A stretch of DNA of 8,337 bases from Nitrospira sp. (GTDB lineage: Bacteria > Nitrospirota > Nitrospiria > Nitrospirales > Nitrospiraceae), in NCBI GenBank assembly GCA_005116795.1, contig SWDL01000150.1, positions 1 through 8,337 of the forward strand, read 5' to 3'. The notes beneath the pieces were generated by a model. It was given only the letters and a program-made list of their open reading frames with translations. It had not been told where the DNA came from and ran no database searches. Below, one piece after another: positions 6,945-8,337 of the stretch. The translations under genes and the position numbers were made by a program. How positions within the stretch are numbered: position 1 is the first letter of the stretch; each line of letters starts with the position of its first letter.

Positions 6945-7418
6945 ATGTCGGATTTGCCCCACCTGAAAGATGATCCCTATTTGAAAGTCCTCCGCCCCTT
7001 GGTCGAGGCCTATCTGGCCTTCTGGCGGGAGGCGAACCGGCACATCCGGGCCATGCGCCTCACGCCGTCACAGTTCGATGTCATCGCGACGCTGGGCGAC
7101 ACCGAGGGGATGACCTGCGCAGACTTGTCGGCCGCCACCCTCGTCACGAAAGGCACCCTGACCGGCGTGTTGGATCGCCTCGTGGTGAAAGGACTGATCC
7201 GTCGCGACGCCGTCGCCGGGGATCGCCGACGCACCCGCGTGCGCCTGACCGAGAAGGGCGCGGCGTTGTTTCAGCAATCCTTTGCGGCGCATCGCGCCCA
7301 CCTTCGCCCCTTTTTCGAGCGAGCCCTGACCCGCAAGGAGGCCGATGCGTTGAAGGCGGGGCTGCTCGGGATCCGTGACAGCTTCCAGCGCGGGACCTCA
7401 CAGGGCGCCCGAACCTGA
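6945..7418 (+). CDS. MarR-family winged-helix transcriptional regulator
   Basis: A 157-residue protein, a normal length for the family. The start ATG has AGGA 9 bases upstream. Residues about 36-105 form the winged helix-turn-helix: LTPSQFDVIATLGDTEGMTCADLS, then the recognition helix region VTKGTLTGVLDRLVVKGLIRR, then the wing with the conserved DRRRTRVRLTEKG (residues about 93-105), which includes the Asp-Arg-Arg seen in most MarR proteins. The flanking helices (about 10-33 and 108-150) should form the dimerisation and ligand pocket. MarR dimers usually repress nearby genes, often including their own, and release DNA on binding a small ligand or on oxidation. There is no obvious cysteine sensor: the only cysteine lies in the helix-turn-helix (TCADLS). 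Likely targets are itself, the downstream hydrolase gene 73 bases away, and possibly the divergent barrel gene; the ligand is unknown. Confidence 0.92.
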   Translation: MSDLPHLKDDPYLKVLRPLVEAYLAFWREANRHIRAMRLTPSQFDVIATLGDTEGMTCADLSAATLVTKGTLTGVLDRLVVKGLIRRDAVAGDRRRTRVRLTEKGAALFQQSFAAHRAHLRPFFERALTRKEADALKAGLLGIRDSFQRGTSQGART

Positions 7419-7459
7419 AGGCTCCGGTGATGTCGTGCTTCGGTCGTGACCGTTCCCTG

Positions 7460-7487
7460 TTCAGCGTTCAGGCTTCAGCGTTCAGCG
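7460..7487 (+). repeat. Four-copy heptamer tandem repeat in the hydrolase leader
   Basis: Four consecutive 7-base units are present: TTCAGCG at 7460-7466, TTCAGGC at 7467-7473, TTCAGCG at 7474-7480 and TTCAGCG at 7481-7487. The array ends 4 bases before the start codon at 7492 and fills the place where a ribosome binding site would normally lie. Confidence 0.85.
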
Positions 7488-7491
7488 TGTC

Positions 7492-8280
7492 ATGAAACTG
7501 ACCATTCTCGGATCCGGAACCAACGTCCATCCGCGCCGTGCCGCCGCCGGCTATCTGGTGCAGACCGACCGTCTGTTCCTGCTGGACTTGGGACCCCGGA
7601 CGCTGATGAATCTGCTGAAGACCGACGTGGATCGCCACCAGATCCGGCACATGCTCTTCTCTCACTATCATGCGGATCATGTGTCGGATTTCATCACCTT
7701 CTTTTTCGATGCGGTCTACCATGCCCGATACGTCGGGACGCGCGCGCCGCTCACGCTGATCGGGCCACCGGGAACCAGACGCCTCTTCCGCTCCATCCTC
7801 GGCGCCTTCCCGAGCTTTACGGCAGCCGCCTTCCCGGTCACCCTGCGCGAGGTCACCACCCGCCCGTTTCGGATCGGTCGGACCCGGATTATCCCGCGGC
7901 CGGTCCTGCACAGCCGGGGGCTGCCCTGCCTCGGCTATCGCATCGAGTTCGGCGGACGGGTGCTGGCCTACTCAGGCGACTCGCAGTATTGCGAGAGTGT
8001 CGTCCGACTCTGCCGACAGGCCGACGTCGCCGTCCTGGACTGTTCGTTCCCGGCCGACCGGCCGGGCCCCGGCCATATGCATGCGGGCGAATGCGGCCAA
8101 GTCGCCCGGGAAGCGGGCGTCCGCCGACTGATCCTCTCTCATTTCTATCCCGTGGCCGATCAGGCCGACGTTAGACGGCAGGCACGGCGGGAGTATCGGG
8201 GGACCATCGTGCGCGGGAAGGATTTGATGACGGTCTCGATCAGCACATCTGCGGGGGGGCGCCGGCGAGGATCTCAATAA
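7492..8280 (+). CDS. Metallo-beta-lactamase-fold hydrolase, RNase Z-like (ElaC-related) without the tRNA arm
   Basis: A 262-residue cytoplasmic protein. The start is fixed by MKLTILGSGTNVHP, the usual first strand of the fold, although no ribosome binding site is visible. The zinc-site motifs are complete: H58, H60, D62 and H63 in SHYHADH, H140 in PVLHSRG, D163 in YSGDS, and H217 in LILSHFYP. H197 with E200 in HMHAGECGQVAREAGV matches the conserved HSTxxEA helix of RNase Z proteins. Two metal ions and hydrolase activity are therefore expected. In true tRNase Z a flexible tRNA-binding arm of about 50 residues lies between the third His and the Asp; here only 22 residues separate H140 and D163, so tRNA 3' processing is unlikely. 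The substrate is unknown. The last dozen residues (a Gly/Arg-rich tail) lie where the gene overlaps the convergent - strand gene. It may be cotranscribed with the MarR gene. Confidence 0.9.
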   Translation: MKLTILGSGTNVHPRRAAAGYLVQTDRLFLLDLGPRTLMNLLKTDVDRHQIRHMLFSHYHADHVSDFITFFFDAVYHARYVGTRAPLTLIGPPGTRRLFRSILGAFPSFTAAAFPVTLREVTTRPFRIGRTRIIPRPVLHSRGLPCLGYRIEFGGRVLAYSGDSQYCESVVRLCRQADVAVLDCSFPADRPGPGHMHAGECGQVAREAGVRRLILSHFYPVADQADVRRQARREYRGTIVRGKDLMTVSISTSAGGRRRGSQ

Positions 8281-8337
8281 ACCGGGTCATGCGCTGCTCT
8301 TTCACACATTCGTCCATCTTTTGGTAGATGGCCACCA
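8240..8337 (-). CDS. C-terminus of an unidentified protein (5' end outside window)
   Basis: On the - strand a frame open from the right edge ends at a TGA at 8240-8242. Its 31 visible residues (VAIYQKMDECVKEQRM, then TRFIEILAGAPPQMC) have an amphipathic, protein-like composition unlike a shadow frame, and no other gene explains 8281-8337. It would overlap the tail of the hydrolase gene by 41 bases, end to end. I do not recognise a family from so short a piece. Confidence 0.5.
   Translation of the reverse strand, partial: VAIYQKMDECVKEQRMTRFIEILAGAPPQMC

Noticed and set aside
8314..8331. Six-base stem (CCATCT with AGATGG) as a terminator for the hydrolase gene
   Set aside because: No T tract follows on the + strand and the bases are explained as codons of the - strand gene at the edge.

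Overview
The window comes from a GC-rich Gram-negative bacterium. Signs of this are a signal-peptide-bearing TPR/beta-barrel outer-membrane protein ending in phenylalanine, a secreted FecR-domain protein, and a membrane-bound CHASE2 class III nucleotide cyclase next to an HD-GYP phosphodiesterase. The mix of genes, dense coding and composition fit an environmental lineage such as Nitrospira (Nitrospirota), but no marker gene is present, so that placement is inference.

Left part (1-2971, + strand): the 3' part of an HD-GYP protein, predicted to break down cyclic di-GMP, is followed after about 40 bases by a CHASE2-domain cyclase. The two look like one operon joining two nucleotide second-messenger activities. 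The cyclase keeps its metal-binding and transition-state residues, but the two positions that normally recognise adenine are not canonical.

Middle (2972-6463, - strand): a FecR-domain exported protein with a GGGPP-repeat tail converges on the cyclase and ends at a strong intrinsic terminator. Upstream of it on the same strand is a TPR plus beta-barrel outer-membrane protein, separated by a 337-base gap with a possible promoter. An exported FecR protein, an outer-membrane TPR barrel and a cyclase with a periplasmic CHASE2 sensor could together form an envelope-sensing module. This is inference from position and domain type.

Right part (6464-8337): a 481-base divergent intergenic region holds a possible three-way-junction RNA fold on the barrel-gene side and inverted repeats on the other. 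It is followed on the + strand by a MarR-family regulator and a metallo-beta-lactamase-fold hydrolase related to RNase Z but lacking the room for its tRNA-binding arm. The leader of the hydrolase gene is a four-copy heptamer repeat with no visible ribosome binding site. At the right edge the C-terminus of a further - strand gene overlaps the end of the hydrolase gene.

No tRNA, rRNA, CRISPR array, insertion sequence or phage gene was seen.
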